From positions 4,905,001-4,969,000 of the forward strand of contig NZ_CP141184.1 of NCBI RefSeq assembly GCF_035609205.1: DNA of 64,000 bases, given 5' to 3'. Shown here piece by piece: positions 56,480 to 64,000 of this stretch. Positions within the stretch are counted from its first letter, which is position 1. Each line of letters begins with the position of its first letter. The notes under the pieces are model-generated. The model was not told the DNA's origin. It made no database searches and saw nothing but the letters and a program-made list of their open reading frames with translations. This DNA comes from Hymenobacter sp. GOD-10R (GTDB lineage: Bacteria > Bacteroidota > Bacteroidia > Cytophagales > Hymenobacteraceae). The translations under genes were made by a program, and so were the position numbers.

Positions 56480-57028
56480 ATGGGTTCGGTTCTTCGCCGA
56501 AAAATGACGTTTTTGCAGCCTATGTTACCACATTCTGCCGCTGTTACTGTTCAGCCTGCCACCCTGGCCGATATTCCCACCATTGTCAGTCTTGCTGAAG
56601 CTACTTGGGAGCCAACCTATCGTTTTATCATCTCCAAGGACCAGCTTGAGTACATGTACCGTGTCATCTACACGCCCGCATCTTTGCAGCGGCAGATGCA
56701 CGACCAAGGACACCAGTTCTTGCTATTATACTGCGAAGGTCATCCGAGTGGCTTCGCGTCGTATTCGCCTAAAGACCAAGGCGTTTATCATCTCAATAAG
56801 ATCTACTTGCTCCCTTCTCACCAGGGCCAAGGCCTAGGTCAGCAACTCATCCAGGCGGTAGAGGACATCGTACGGGCTGCGGGTGGCACCACCTTGGAGT
56901 TGAACGTCAACCGCTACAATCCGGCTATTGCGTTCTATGAGCGTCAGGGCTTTCAACGCTACCGCGAGGAGGATATTCCGATTGGCCCCTTCTGGATGAA
57001 CGATTACGTGATGCGCAAGGAGCTGTAG
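56480..57028 (+). CDS. GNAT family N-acetyltransferase
   Basis: The product has the GNAT fold: the start VTVQPATLADIPTIVSLAEATW, then LLYCEGHPSGFASYSPKD, the acetyl-CoA motif LLPSHQGQGLGQQLIQAVED (Q-x2-G-x-G/A), and the end LELNVNRYNPAIAFYERQGFQ. It transfers acetyl from acetyl-CoA to an amine, substrate unknown. ATG codons at 56480, 56504 and 56522 are all in frame; the family's first strand begins about 25 residues after the first, so the ATG at 56522 or 56504 is more likely. Coordinates give the longest form. Confidence 0.9.
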   Translation: MGSVLRRKMTFLQPMLPHSAAVTVQPATLADIPTIVSLAEATWEPTYRFIISKDQLEYMYRVIYTPASLQRQMHDQGHQFLLLYCEGHPSGFASYSPKDQGVYHLNKIYLLPSHQGQGLGQQLIQAVEDIVRAAGGTTLELNVNRYNPAIAFYERQGFQRYREEDIPIGPFWMNDYVMRKEL

Positions 57029-57056
57029 CTCGCAGCTCTCTTCTTTCCGTGCCTGA

Positions 57057-57090
57057 AGCCTTAATCAATAGCTGATTAGGGCTTTTTTGT
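57057..57090 (+). terminator. intrinsic terminator after the GNAT gene
   Basis: AGCCTTAATCA and TGATTAGGGCT pair imperfectly around ATAGC, followed by TTTTTTG. Confidence 0.75.
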
Positions 57091-57625
57091 TGTCAATCTT
57101 TTTAACGTTCCACTCCTAGCTACCTGCGTTTCTCGCAACTGGCAGAGGCCGGCACTCGACAGACAGCAGCCAATATCCTTATGGTTGTAGCTTAAGAGCG
57201 CCCAGTGGAGCTAGCCCTGGTAGGTTATTGTTGATTTCACTTAACCCACGTCGACTAGGCACACCCTACCCTGACTGCGGTGACTTTGAATAGACTGTTA
57301 TTTCCTATTACATCCTGCGAATTCAAAACTGACCAACTAGGCACCGAAATGTTGATTACAACTCTTTGCAATGGGTTTCCACATGACATAAGTACAATTT
57401 TAATTGAGTTTTAATTTTAGAATAATAATTATCGTTCACCCTACTTATGCTTATCCGCGAGTGGAGTCAAAGTTTACTTATAGCCTATAAAAGGCTGCTT
57501 TTATTAAAAATTCATCTAGTAATAGTGTGGTGCAGTTAAAATCATTGCTTTGTAACTTAACAATGAGTTTATTATGAATCGTAGTATTCGCACTCCTTTT
57601 TTCTTCTCATCACACACATCTCATT
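57091..57625. other. 535-bp AT-rich upstream region of the SusC operon
   Basis: No gene is supported. The right half (57340-57600) is AT-rich, with stretches such as TTAATTGAGTTTTAATTTTAG, and must hold the promoter of the susC operon. No anti-sigma/sigma pair, hybrid two-component or other regulator gene is nearby. I see no strong palindrome. Confidence 0.5.
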
Positions 57626-60600
57626 ATGAGAAAATTTCTACTTGTATTTTTATCACTTGTGTTTGCTTTACAGCAACACGTAATTGCCCAGAGCCGAAGT
57701 ATATCGGGTCAGGTAACAGACCAGGTAAGTGGTAATGGGCTTCCCGGTACGACCGTCCTAGTTAAAGGAACTTCACAAGGTGTATCAACTAACGCGGATG
57801 GCACCTTCACACTCAGTGTACCCAGCGACAATAGTGTCTTGATTATTAGCTCTATCGGTTACCTAACCAAGGAGCTTGCTGTTGGCAACGAGAGCAAATT
57901 CACTATCCGCCTAGCTGAAGACACCAAGCAGTTGAGCGAGGTAGTTGTGACGGCATTTGGGGTGCAGCAACAGCGCAAGTCGCTAGGCTACTCGGTTGCA
58001 GAAGTTAAGAACGAAGAGCTAACGCAAGCCCGCCAAACAAACGTTGTCAACTCACTATCCGGTAAGGTAGCTGGTGTACGCGTTCAGGGCTCCAGCGGCA
58101 TGGTTGGCTCCTCGGCTAGCATTTTCATTCGCGGCCAAACCACGTTTACGGGTAGCAACCAACCACTATTTGTCGTAGATGGTATTCCAATTGATAACGG
58201 TGGCGGCGCCAATGCACTGCAATCCGGCGTTTCGAACTCCAACCGGGCTATCGATATCAACCAAGACGATATCGAGTCAGTGTCGGTGCTGAAAGGCCCG
58301 GCGGCTGCCGTACTGTATGGTTCGCGCGCAGCGGCTGGTGCTATCATTATCACCACGAAAAAAGGTGCTTCCCAGAACTCGAAGAAGCAGACGGTAACGC
58401 TCCTCTCGAATTACAACATCGTACAGGTATCGCGCATGCCTGACTACCAAAACACCTACGCTCAAGGCAACCGCGGTGTATTTAACCCTTTGAGCAACAC
58501 GTCGTGGGGCCCAGTCGCAACTGGCCAAACCGTTACCAACTTCCGCGGCGAACAAGAGCAGCTCAGCATCAATCCGGACAACGTGAAGGACCTGTTCAAG
58601 ACGGGCTCTAACTTCCAGAACAACGTTTCGCTTTCGGGTGCCACCGAACGCACACGCTATTATGCTTCTTATGGCAACCTCCACGAGGTAGGTATTCTGG
58701 ACAACAACGACCTGAAGCGTAACACGGTAACGTTCAACGGTAGCGCCAACCTTACGCCAAAGCTACGCACCTCTGTTAGCACCATCTTCACCAATAACGT
58801 TTCGCAACGGACACAGCAGGGCAACCAACTCGCAAACCCCTTCTTCCGGTCTTGGTTCTTGCCGCGTAGCTACGACCTCAGCCGCTACCCTTACGAGTTG
58901 CCTACCGGTGGCCAGCAGGTTCCGAGCGATGTTACGTCGACGAACGGTCGCCTTGCCGCGAACAACACTTGGTATAGCACGGATGATAACCCCTTATGGA
59001 CCATCAAGTACAACACCTACAACGATGAGTTGAACCGTATTGTGGGCAACATCAGCCTCGGTTACGACTTCACGGATTGGTTGTCGCTAGACTATAAGCT
59101 AGGTACGGATACCTACGCGCAAACCATCAAGCGCGTAAACGCGCGGGATGGCAAAGGTGCCGCAGCCGTAAGCGGTGTAGGCGCCATTGAGGATGAAACT
59201 TACACCCGTCGTGAGCTCAGCTCTTACTTGTTTTTGAACGCGCACCACGATATAAATGAAAAGTTCGGGGTTCGTTTATTGGTGGGTAACGAAATCAACC
59301 AACGTCGCACAACGGATATTGGCGTAGTAGGCAACAACATCCAGGTTCGGGGTTACGACAACATCACCAACACGCTCAACTTTACTCCTTACGGCTTGCA
59401 AACCGCTCGTCGTTTGATCGGGGTGTTTGGCGAAGTAGGTTTCGATTTCCGCAAAGCAGCATTCATTACCCTGCGCGGCCGTAATGACTGGTCATCTACT
59501 TTTGGTAAGGAGAACCGGTCTTACTTCTACCCTGGCGTTTCGACCAGCGTAGTGTTGACGGAGCTTATTCCTACCCTGAAAGATAACCGCATCTTGAGCT
59601 CTGCCTCTATTCGTGGTGCAGCGGCACAAGTAGGTCGTGAAGCAGAGGAATACCGCACGGAGACGTATTACGCTTCCACCAACAACCCTTCTGATGGTTT
59701 TGGTCCTGCCCTAGCCTTCCCTTTCCGGGGGCAATCAGGCCAGTCGTATGGCAACGCTGCGGGCAATGCGAACCTAGGTCCAGAGTTCACGACCAGCTAC
59801 GAAGTAGGTACTGATCTGGGCTTCTTCAACAACCGCATCGGGTTAGAAGCTACGGTATATAACCAGCAGAGCAAAGACATCATCTTCGCTGTGCCGGTGG
59901 CTGGTGCTTCGGGCTTCACTAGCTCTTACCAGAATATCGGTCGCTCGGAGGCAAAAGGTATTGAGGTATTGCTTACTACCACGCCTGTTAAAACGACCAA
60001 CTTCACCTATAGCAACTCCATCAACTGGACGCACATCAAAACGAAGGTGCTGGAGCTAGCCCCTGGTGTAGAGCAAATTACCTTGGGCGGATTTACCACA
60101 CCTAGCACGCGCCTGATTGCAGGTCAGCCCTATGGCGTCATTTTCGGCAGTGTGTTCCAACACGCCCCTGATGGCCAGTTGTTGCTCAATGCCAATGGTC
60201 GGACGGCTACAGCCGCTGCTAACCAGATCGTAGGCAATCCAAATCCGCAGTGGACCGGCGGCATGACGAACACCTTCTCGTGGAAAGGATTGACGCTGAA
60301 TACGCTGATCGACGTGCGCTATGGCGGCGATATTTATGGCCGTAACATCACCGACTTGCGTCGCTCGGGCTCTGTTAAAGAAACTCAAGACCGTAACCGC
60401 ACCTACGTGCACAAAGGTGTCGTAGCGAATAGCGATGGTACGTATTCGCCCAACACGACGCAGATTACCGCCGAGGATTACTTCACAGACCTTTATGGCG
60501 CTAGCGTAGCCGAGTACATTATCTTCGATGCTTCCTGGATTCGCTTACGGGAAGTAGCCTTGACGTATGTGCTGCCTAAAGCGTTGACCAACCGGACTTT

Positions 60601-60775
60601 CCTAGGCTCTGTGGAGCTAGGCCTCAACGCCCGCAACGTATTCCTGTATGCTCCCAATGTGCCGCACATTGACCCCGAGGTGAATGCCCAGGGCGCGAGC
60701 AACTCCCAAGGGTTGGAATACAACGCGTTGCCTCAGACCCGCACGTATGGCGGCTCTATCCGGCTTACTTTCTAA
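57626..60775 (+). CDS. SusC/RagA family TonB-linked outer-membrane transporter
   Basis: The 1049-residue protein imports glycans, peptides or other large ligands with TonB energy. After a signal peptide (about 1-22) comes a carboxypeptidase-regulatory-like domain (about 26-110: GQVTDQVSGNGLPGTTVLVKG, ADGTFTLSVPSD), a TonB-box-like VVVTAFGVQQQRKS at about 107, the plug domain (about 115-235: LSGKVAGVRVQGSSG, IFIRGQTTF, FVVDGIPID, VLKGPAAAVLYGSRAAAGAIIITTKKG), and then a beta-barrel ending in the aromatic RLTF. The SusD partner follows 21 bp later. Confidence 0.96.
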   Translation: MRKFLLVFLSLVFALQQHVIAQSRSISGQVTDQVSGNGLPGTTVLVKGTSQGVSTNADGTFTLSVPSDNSVLIISSIGYLTKELAVGNESKFTIRLAEDTKQLSEVVVTAFGVQQQRKSLGYSVAEVKNEELTQARQTNVVNSLSGKVAGVRVQGSSGMVGSSASIFIRGQTTFTGSNQPLFVVDGIPIDNGGGANALQSGVSNSNRAIDINQDDIESVSVLKGPAAAVLYGSRAAAGAIIITTKKGASQNSKKQTVTLLSNYNIVQVSRMPDYQNTYAQGNRGVFNPLSNTSWGPVATGQTVTNFRGEQEQLSINPDNVKDLFKTGSNFQNNVSLSGATERTRYYASYGNLHEVGILDNNDLKRNTVTFNGSANLTPKLRTSVSTIFTNNVSQRTQQGNQLANPFFRSWFLPRSYDLSRYPYELPTGGQQVPSDVTSTNGRLAANNTWYSTDDNPLWTIKYNTYNDELNRIVGNISLGYDFTDWLSLDYKLGTDTYAQTIKRVNARDGKGAAAVSGVGAIEDETYTRRELSSYLFLNAHHDINEKFGVRLLVGNEINQRRTTDIGVVGNNIQVRGYDNITNTLNFTPYGLQTARRLIGVFGEVGFDFRKAAFITLRGRNDWSSTFGKENRSYFYPGVSTSVVLTELIPTLKDNRILSSASIRGAAAQVGREAEEYRTETYYASTNNPSDGFGPALAFPFRGQSGQSYGNAAGNANLGPEFTTSYEVGTDLGFFNNRIGLEATVYNQQSKDIIFAVPVAGASGFTSSYQNIGRSEAKGIEVLLTTTPVKTTNFTYSNSINWTHIKTKVLELAPGVEQITLGGFTTPSTRLIAGQPYGVIFGSVFQHAPDGQLLLNANGRTATAAANQIVGNPNPQWTGGMTNTFSWKGLTLNTLIDVRYGGDIYGRNITDLRRSGSVKETQDRNRTYVHKGVVANSDGTYSPNTTQITAEDYFTDLYGASVAEYIIFDASWIRLREVALTYVLPKALTNRTFLGSVELGLNARNVFLYAPNVPHIDPEVNAQGASNSQGLEYNALPQTRTYGGSIRLTF

Positions 60776-60796
60776 CGGCTTTACTCCTCTGCTAGC

Positions 60797-62260
60797 ATGC
60801 AACTTTCTCGCTTTACTAAATACGTAGCGTTTACCGCAGCACTGGGTTTGCTCAGTGCTTGCGACGACTTCCTGGATATAAATAACAGCCCCAATGCCGT
60901 GTTGGTCGCTCCGCCTAACAACGTGTTGGTGGGTGCCGAATCGCACCTAGGGTTTCTGATGGGTTCTGATCTGCACCGCTACACGGCCCTGTTCGTGCAG
61001 CAGTTCGCGGGCCAGGGCGGCGCGGGCGTGCAGCCCGTCGATTACGACCGCTACAACATCACGCCCACGGATATGAACAACGTGTGGCGGACGGCAATTT
61101 ATGGCAGTGCCCAAGCCGACTTGCAGAAGCTGATCGAACAGACGCAGACTTCCAGCCCCGTTTACGCTGGCATCAGCAAGCTCATGCAGGCCTTCTTATA
61201 TGGCGTCACGGCTGATTCCTTTGGTGATATTCCTTTCACCGAAGCCTTGAAATTTGCAGACAACCCGCAGCCGGTTTACACCCCATCTCAGGACGTTTAC
61301 TCGGGTCTTATCACGTTGATAGACGCCGCCGTAGCTGATTTAGACAAAGCCTCCGTACTCCGCCCGAGCGCCGATGATTTGATCTACGGTGGTGATGTTG
61401 TGAAGTGGAAGAAATTTGCCAATACGCTGAAGCTGCGGCTCTACTTACACTACTACCCAAAGCTTTCGTCAACGGCCAGCTCCAACTTGGCTACGCTGCT
61501 GAGCCAGCCGGCTACGGCCTTCATGACGAGCAATGCTGACAACTTCCAGCTAGCTTTTGAAGCAGTAGCCGGCAAAACGAACCCCATCAACCAGTTTGAG
61601 ACGAGCCGGGCCAATCAGTTCTTTCCCAGCACCACGCTGGTGAACCTGATGAATGCGAAGAGTGATCCACGCCGTCCGTTCTATTTCACTGAGTCTCCCG
61701 CGGGGCAGTATACAGGTGCCGCCAATGGTACCGGTTACCTAGGGGTAAACACTGCTTTTTCCCGCATTGGCACCTTTCTGCGCGGTGCCAAAACGGGCAC
61801 AGGTGCACAAGAATACGCTGGTGATGCGCCCATCCGGATGCTCACGTACTCGGAGTACAACTTCATTCTGGCCGAGTACTACTTGCGTAGTGGCAATGTT
61901 GCCCTAGCTCAAACCAAGCTCAACGACGCCATCACGGCTTCTATGCAAATGGCAGGCGTGGCCACCGCTGCGATTAACACCTACATCGCAAGCCGGCCTG
62001 TGCTGGCAACGGCTGCTACACCGCTCCAAAATATCATTGAGGAGAAGTTTGTGGCCAACTATGGCGTAGCCGTCGAGCCGTGGTCTGACTGGCGCCGTAC
62101 GGGCTTCCCGGCGCTTACACCGGTGTCTATCAACCCAGTGTTGACCCAGATTCCGCGCATTCTACCTTATTCCGATGTAGAGCGCACGGCGAATCCCATC
62201 AACACCCCCGCCCGCACTGACCTCACCGCTCCGTCGGTGTTCTGGGACCCAGGCCGGTAA
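60797..62260 (+). CDS. SusD/RagB-like nutrient-binding lipoprotein
   Basis: The 487-residue lipoprotein forms the lid on the SusC barrel and captures the ligand. The leader ends in the lipobox LLSAC (Cys about 22), and the mature start DDFLDINNSPNAVLVAP is typical for the SusD-like subgroup (SusD_2 type). Tetratricopeptide-like helices follow (YAGISKLMQAFLYGVTADSFGDIPFTEAL), and the end has the common SDWRRTGFPAL and RILPYSDVERTANP block. Operon position directly after susC is as expected. The ligand is unknown. Confidence 0.95.
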   Translation: MQLSRFTKYVAFTAALGLLSACDDFLDINNSPNAVLVAPPNNVLVGAESHLGFLMGSDLHRYTALFVQQFAGQGGAGVQPVDYDRYNITPTDMNNVWRTAIYGSAQADLQKLIEQTQTSSPVYAGISKLMQAFLYGVTADSFGDIPFTEALKFADNPQPVYTPSQDVYSGLITLIDAAVADLDKASVLRPSADDLIYGGDVVKWKKFANTLKLRLYLHYYPKLSSTASSNLATLLSQPATAFMTSNADNFQLAFEAVAGKTNPINQFETSRANQFFPSTTLVNLMNAKSDPRRPFYFTESPAGQYTGAANGTGYLGVNTAFSRIGTFLRGAKTGTGAQEYAGDAPIRMLTYSEYNFILAEYYLRSGNVALAQTKLNDAITASMQMAGVATAAINTYIASRPVLATAATPLQNIIEEKFVANYGVAVEPWSDWRRTGFPALTPVSINPVLTQIPRILPYSDVERTANPINTPARTDLTAPSVFWDPGR

Positions 62261-62321
62261 ACGTAGTCGCCAACTTGAGCAAGCTGCTCGTGGCCTTCTC
62301 TCATTTTCACGACATATTTCC

Positions 62322-62789
62322 ATGCGCATACATCTTTACACGCTTTTGCTTCTTTGCTTGGTAACACTTACACTGGCGAGCTGCAAAAAAGACGACGTTT
62401 TGGACGACATGATCATCCCCAAGACGTCAATCACCTTCAATGATAATATTGAAACAATTAGTGCCGATTACAACAGAGCCAGCACACTCACGCTGAAAAT
62501 CAGCGGCGTAAGCGCCGCTAGCAATGTGCAGATCACCAGCACCTACTCGGTGAGTGGCACGGCAAAGGCGAAGGACCTAGGTACCTTGCCCGTTGCTGAT
62601 GGCGTGGCTACGTTGAGCGTACCCGCAACGGCTCTCCGCAACACCGCCGATGGTGCCGTGGTAGGTGCCACGGCCACTGGCACGGGCACGGCGTCACGGG
62701 CAAACAACTCTTATGTGCTGCAAGTGAATGCGCTGTTGCCGGATGGCACCAGTGAGCGGCGCTTGTTCACAGCCGTGCTTACCCAGTAA
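62322..62789 (+). CDS. small surface lipoprotein of the SusC/D operon
   Basis: The 155-residue protein has a lipoprotein leader (LVTLTLASC, Cys about 21) followed by Lys-Lys-Asp-Asp, a typical start for surface-exposed lipoproteins in Bacteroidota. The mature part is beta-rich (SITFNDNIETISADYNRASTLTLKISGVSAASNVQITSTYSV), like a single immunoglobulin-type module. It lies 61 bp after susD and before a terminator, so it is the third gene of the operon and may be an accessory ligand-binding protein. Confidence 0.8.
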   Translation: MRIHLYTLLLLCLVTLTLASCKKDDVLDDMIIPKTSITFNDNIETISADYNRASTLTLKISGVSAASNVQITSTYSVSGTAKAKDLGTLPVADGVATLSVPATALRNTADGAVVGATATGTGTASRANNSYVLQVNALLPDGTSERRLFTAVLTQ

Positions 62790-62825
62790 CGCGGCCTCTC
62801 GGCTCAGCCGAACAGCTAGCTTCTC

Positions 62826-62854
62826 AACGCCCCAATCAGATCGATTGGGGCGTT
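62826..62854 (+). terminator. terminator of the SusC/D operon
   Basis: AACGCCCCAATC (62826-62837) and GATTGGGGCGTT (62843-62854) are perfect 12-bp arms with a 5-base loop, followed by TTAGTTG. Confidence 0.8.
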
Positions 62855-62938
62855 TTAGTTGTATCTTGCCCGACACATTCGCGGCACCCGTACGCTGCAA
62901 CTCACGTACTCCACTTTATTTTACTTAACTCCTTCTTC

Positions 62939-63160
62939 ATGGCAACCAAACTTACCGTTCTCAGCAATGGCTCCCTCCGCGTAGAGGGCGACTTCGAGAT
63001 TGTAGACGCGCAAGGACAGCCGTATGGCCTAGGCGGGCGCGAGCGGGTGAGCATCTGCCGTTGTGGCCTCTCCAGCAACAAGCCGTTCTGCGACGGTTCG
63101 CACAAAGGACATTTTGAGCACAACGCTGTAGCCTTCGACCTCCCTGCGCCCAAAGTTTAG
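62939..63160 (+). CDS. CDGSH iron-sulfur domain protein
   Basis: The 73-residue protein has the exact CDGSH signature CRCGLSSNKPFCDGSH (residues about 41-56), with three Cys and one His as ligands of a redox-active, pH-labile [2Fe-2S] cluster. The N-terminal half (LRVEGDFEIVDAQGQPYGLGGRERVSI) is the usual first strand pair. Small single-domain forms are common in bacteria and their roles in redox or cluster transfer are unclear. A strong terminator follows. Confidence 0.96.
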   Translation: MATKLTVLSNGSLRVEGDFEIVDAQGQPYGLGGRERVSICRCGLSSNKPFCDGSHKGHFEHNAVAFDLPAPKV

Positions 63161-63177
63161 CGCGAAGCTTTTGCACA

Positions 63178-63213
63178 CAAAAAAGCCTTCCCTGTACAGG
63201 GAAGGCTTTTTTG
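63178..63213. terminator. perfect 36-bp palindromic bidirectional terminator
   Basis: CAAAAAAGCCTTCCCTGT (63178-63195) and ACAGGGAAGGCTTTTTTG (63196-63213) meet directly; a 4-base loop can form from the centre. It separates the convergent CDGSH and ACBP genes. Confidence 0.93.
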
Positions 63214-63252
63214 TTGGTAATAAACCAAAGACGATAGTGCTTGCTATGAACG

Positions 63253-63513
63253 TTAGGAAGCGGCAAAAAGCGAATTCACTAGCTCCACATACTCGCGGCG
63301 GGCTGCTTCTTTGCTCTTGCCCGTGAGGCTAGCCCAAGCGTCAAACTTGGCAATACCTTTGAAGTCGAAACCGCCTGGTCGGGAGCCGGTTACATCGCCT
63401 TCTGTAGCTTGTTTGTAGAGCGAATAAAGTTCTAGCAGAACCGTGTTGGAAGGTTTGGTGGGGAGCTGCTGCGCACGCTGGGCAGCGGCTTCAAATTCGT
63501 CGTGGGTAGCCAT
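63253..63513 (-). CDS. acyl-CoA-binding protein
   Basis: The 86-residue protein matches the four-helix ACBP fold: LLELYSLYKQATEGDVTGSRPGGFDFKGIAKFDAW (the central signature, about residues 26-60), then LTGKSKEAARREYVELV. It binds long-chain acyl-CoA in the cytosol. ACBPs are typical of eukaryotes and found in some bacteria, including Bacteroidota. The start ATG is preceded by AAGGAAGG-type purine-rich bases on the minus strand, an unusually good ribosome binding site for this genome. Confidence 0.95.
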   Translation of the reverse strand: MATHDEFEAAAQRAQQLPTKPSNTVLLELYSLYKQATEGDVTGSRPGGFDFKGIAKFDAWASLTGKSKEAARREYVELVNSLFAAS

Positions 63514-63641
63514 TAAGGAAGGAGATAGTTGAGAAAGGGGTCAAACAACAACGAACAAGGTAGGTATTTCAACCAGATACCGCTACATGCAGCGTAGTTC
63601 TATTGCCTAACTTGACGCTGTTTCCCCCTAACCATTCTTTC

Positions 63642-64000
63642 ATGAACCTACGACCTCTACCCCTACTACTCAGCAGTTTGTTGCTAACTGTATTCTCTGC
63701 GCACGCCCAAAAAACCTATTTGCATTGTGGTCGCCTATTAGACGTTCGTTCTGGCCGAGCGCAAACTCAGATGACTCTTGTGGTGGAAAATGGACGCGTG
63801 GCTGCCGTACAATCGGGCTACGCCGCAGCAGGTGTCACCGACAAGGTGATTGACCTGAAGAACAAAACCGTGCTGCCTGGCCTCATCGACTGCCACGTAC
63901 ATATCGAGTCGCAGCCAGGCAAAAACAACTTCAGCGAGCAGTTCATCCTTAACCCCGCTGACCTAGCTTACCGCGCCCTCGATAACGCGCGCAAAACGCT
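63642..64000 (+). CDS. amidohydrolase family protein (N-terminal part, cut by window end)
   Basis: The visible 119 codons encode a signal peptide (about 1-22, ending SAHAQ), an N-terminal beta strand pair (LHCGRLLDVRSGRAQTQMTLVVENGRVAAV) and the metal motif LPGLIDCHVHIESQP (HxH, about residues 84-88). This is the layout of exported imidazolonepropionase-like or Xaa-Pro-dipeptidase-type amidohydrolases of Bacteroidota. The catalytic Lys, remaining His and Asp lie beyond the window. Confidence 0.9.
   Translation, partial: MNLRPLPLLLSSLLLTVFSAHAQKTYLHCGRLLDVRSGRAQTQMTLVVENGRVAAVQSGYAAAGVTDKVIDLKNKTVLPGLIDCHVHIESQPGKNNFSEQFILNPADLAYRALDNARKT

Noticed and set aside
1..64000. CRISPR arrays, prophage, integrases, insertion sequences, toxin-antitoxin or restriction systems
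   Set aside because: Looked for on both strands; no direct repeats with regular spacing and no protein with the relevant motifs are seen.

Overview
The window looks like chromosomal DNA of an aerobic, pigmented-type Bacteroidota, most probably a Hymenobacter or close relative (Cytophagales). The evidence is three secreted proteins ending in type IX secretion (T9SS type A) sorting domains, a SusC/SusD outer-membrane pair, many short secreted or lipoprotein genes, promoter boxes of the Bacteroidota form TAnnTTTG, weak ribosome binding sites, and a moderately high GC content. The genus is an inference; no rRNA gene is present. I see no prophage, insertion sequence, CRISPR array or conjugation gene, so this reads as core and shell chromosome rather than a genomic island.

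Layout. 1-13 kb: housekeeping genes (FAD monooxygenase, EEP-family membrane protein, MarC, hemE, pentapeptide protein, sugar kinase of the RfaE1/HldE type, class I aminotransferase, a fused glycosyltransferase, aspartate kinase, recR, clpS). 13-25 kb: a lipoprotein, a MarR-YceI pair, dipeptide epimerase, two T9SS cargo proteins, a dicarboxylate symporter, small lipoproteins and a large GAF-domain protein. 25-33 kb: two related PAP2 phosphatases on either side of tRNA-Leu(CAG), a methyltransferase, an M61 peptidase, an MFS exporter and an MBL-fold hydrolase. 33-38 kb: a secreted GH10 xylanase and a divergent sodium:solute symporter, with a regulatory interval between them that holds a perfect 28-bp palindrome. 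38-44 kb: MsbA-like ABC exporter, lone ExbD-like protein, large alpha/beta hydrolase, DUF2911 protein. 44.9-50.1 kb: a minus-strand operon of secreted PIG-L deacetylase, a third PAP2 phosphatase, a 39-codon membrane microprotein and a sodium:solute symporter. 50-57 kb: winged-helix protein, subtilase, MOSC protein, DUF2461, deoxynucleoside kinase, GNAT. 57-63 kb: a SusC-SusD-lipoprotein operon. The right end has a CDGSH iron-sulfur protein, an acyl-CoA-binding protein and the start of an amidohydrolase.

The best candidate for a little-described system is the PIG-L / PAP2 / microprotein / symporter operon. The microprotein stop and the symporter GTG start overlap as GTGA, which suggests a coupled small subunit. 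Other points worth attention are a glycosyltransferase fused to what looks like a gutted phosphoglycosyltransferase, several long near-perfect inverted repeats between genes, promoter boxes placed so close to start codons that the mRNAs should be nearly leaderless, and a frame-independent enrichment of CTAG-centred words (CCTAGGT, GCTAGC). All names rest on reading motifs by eye; no database search was run.
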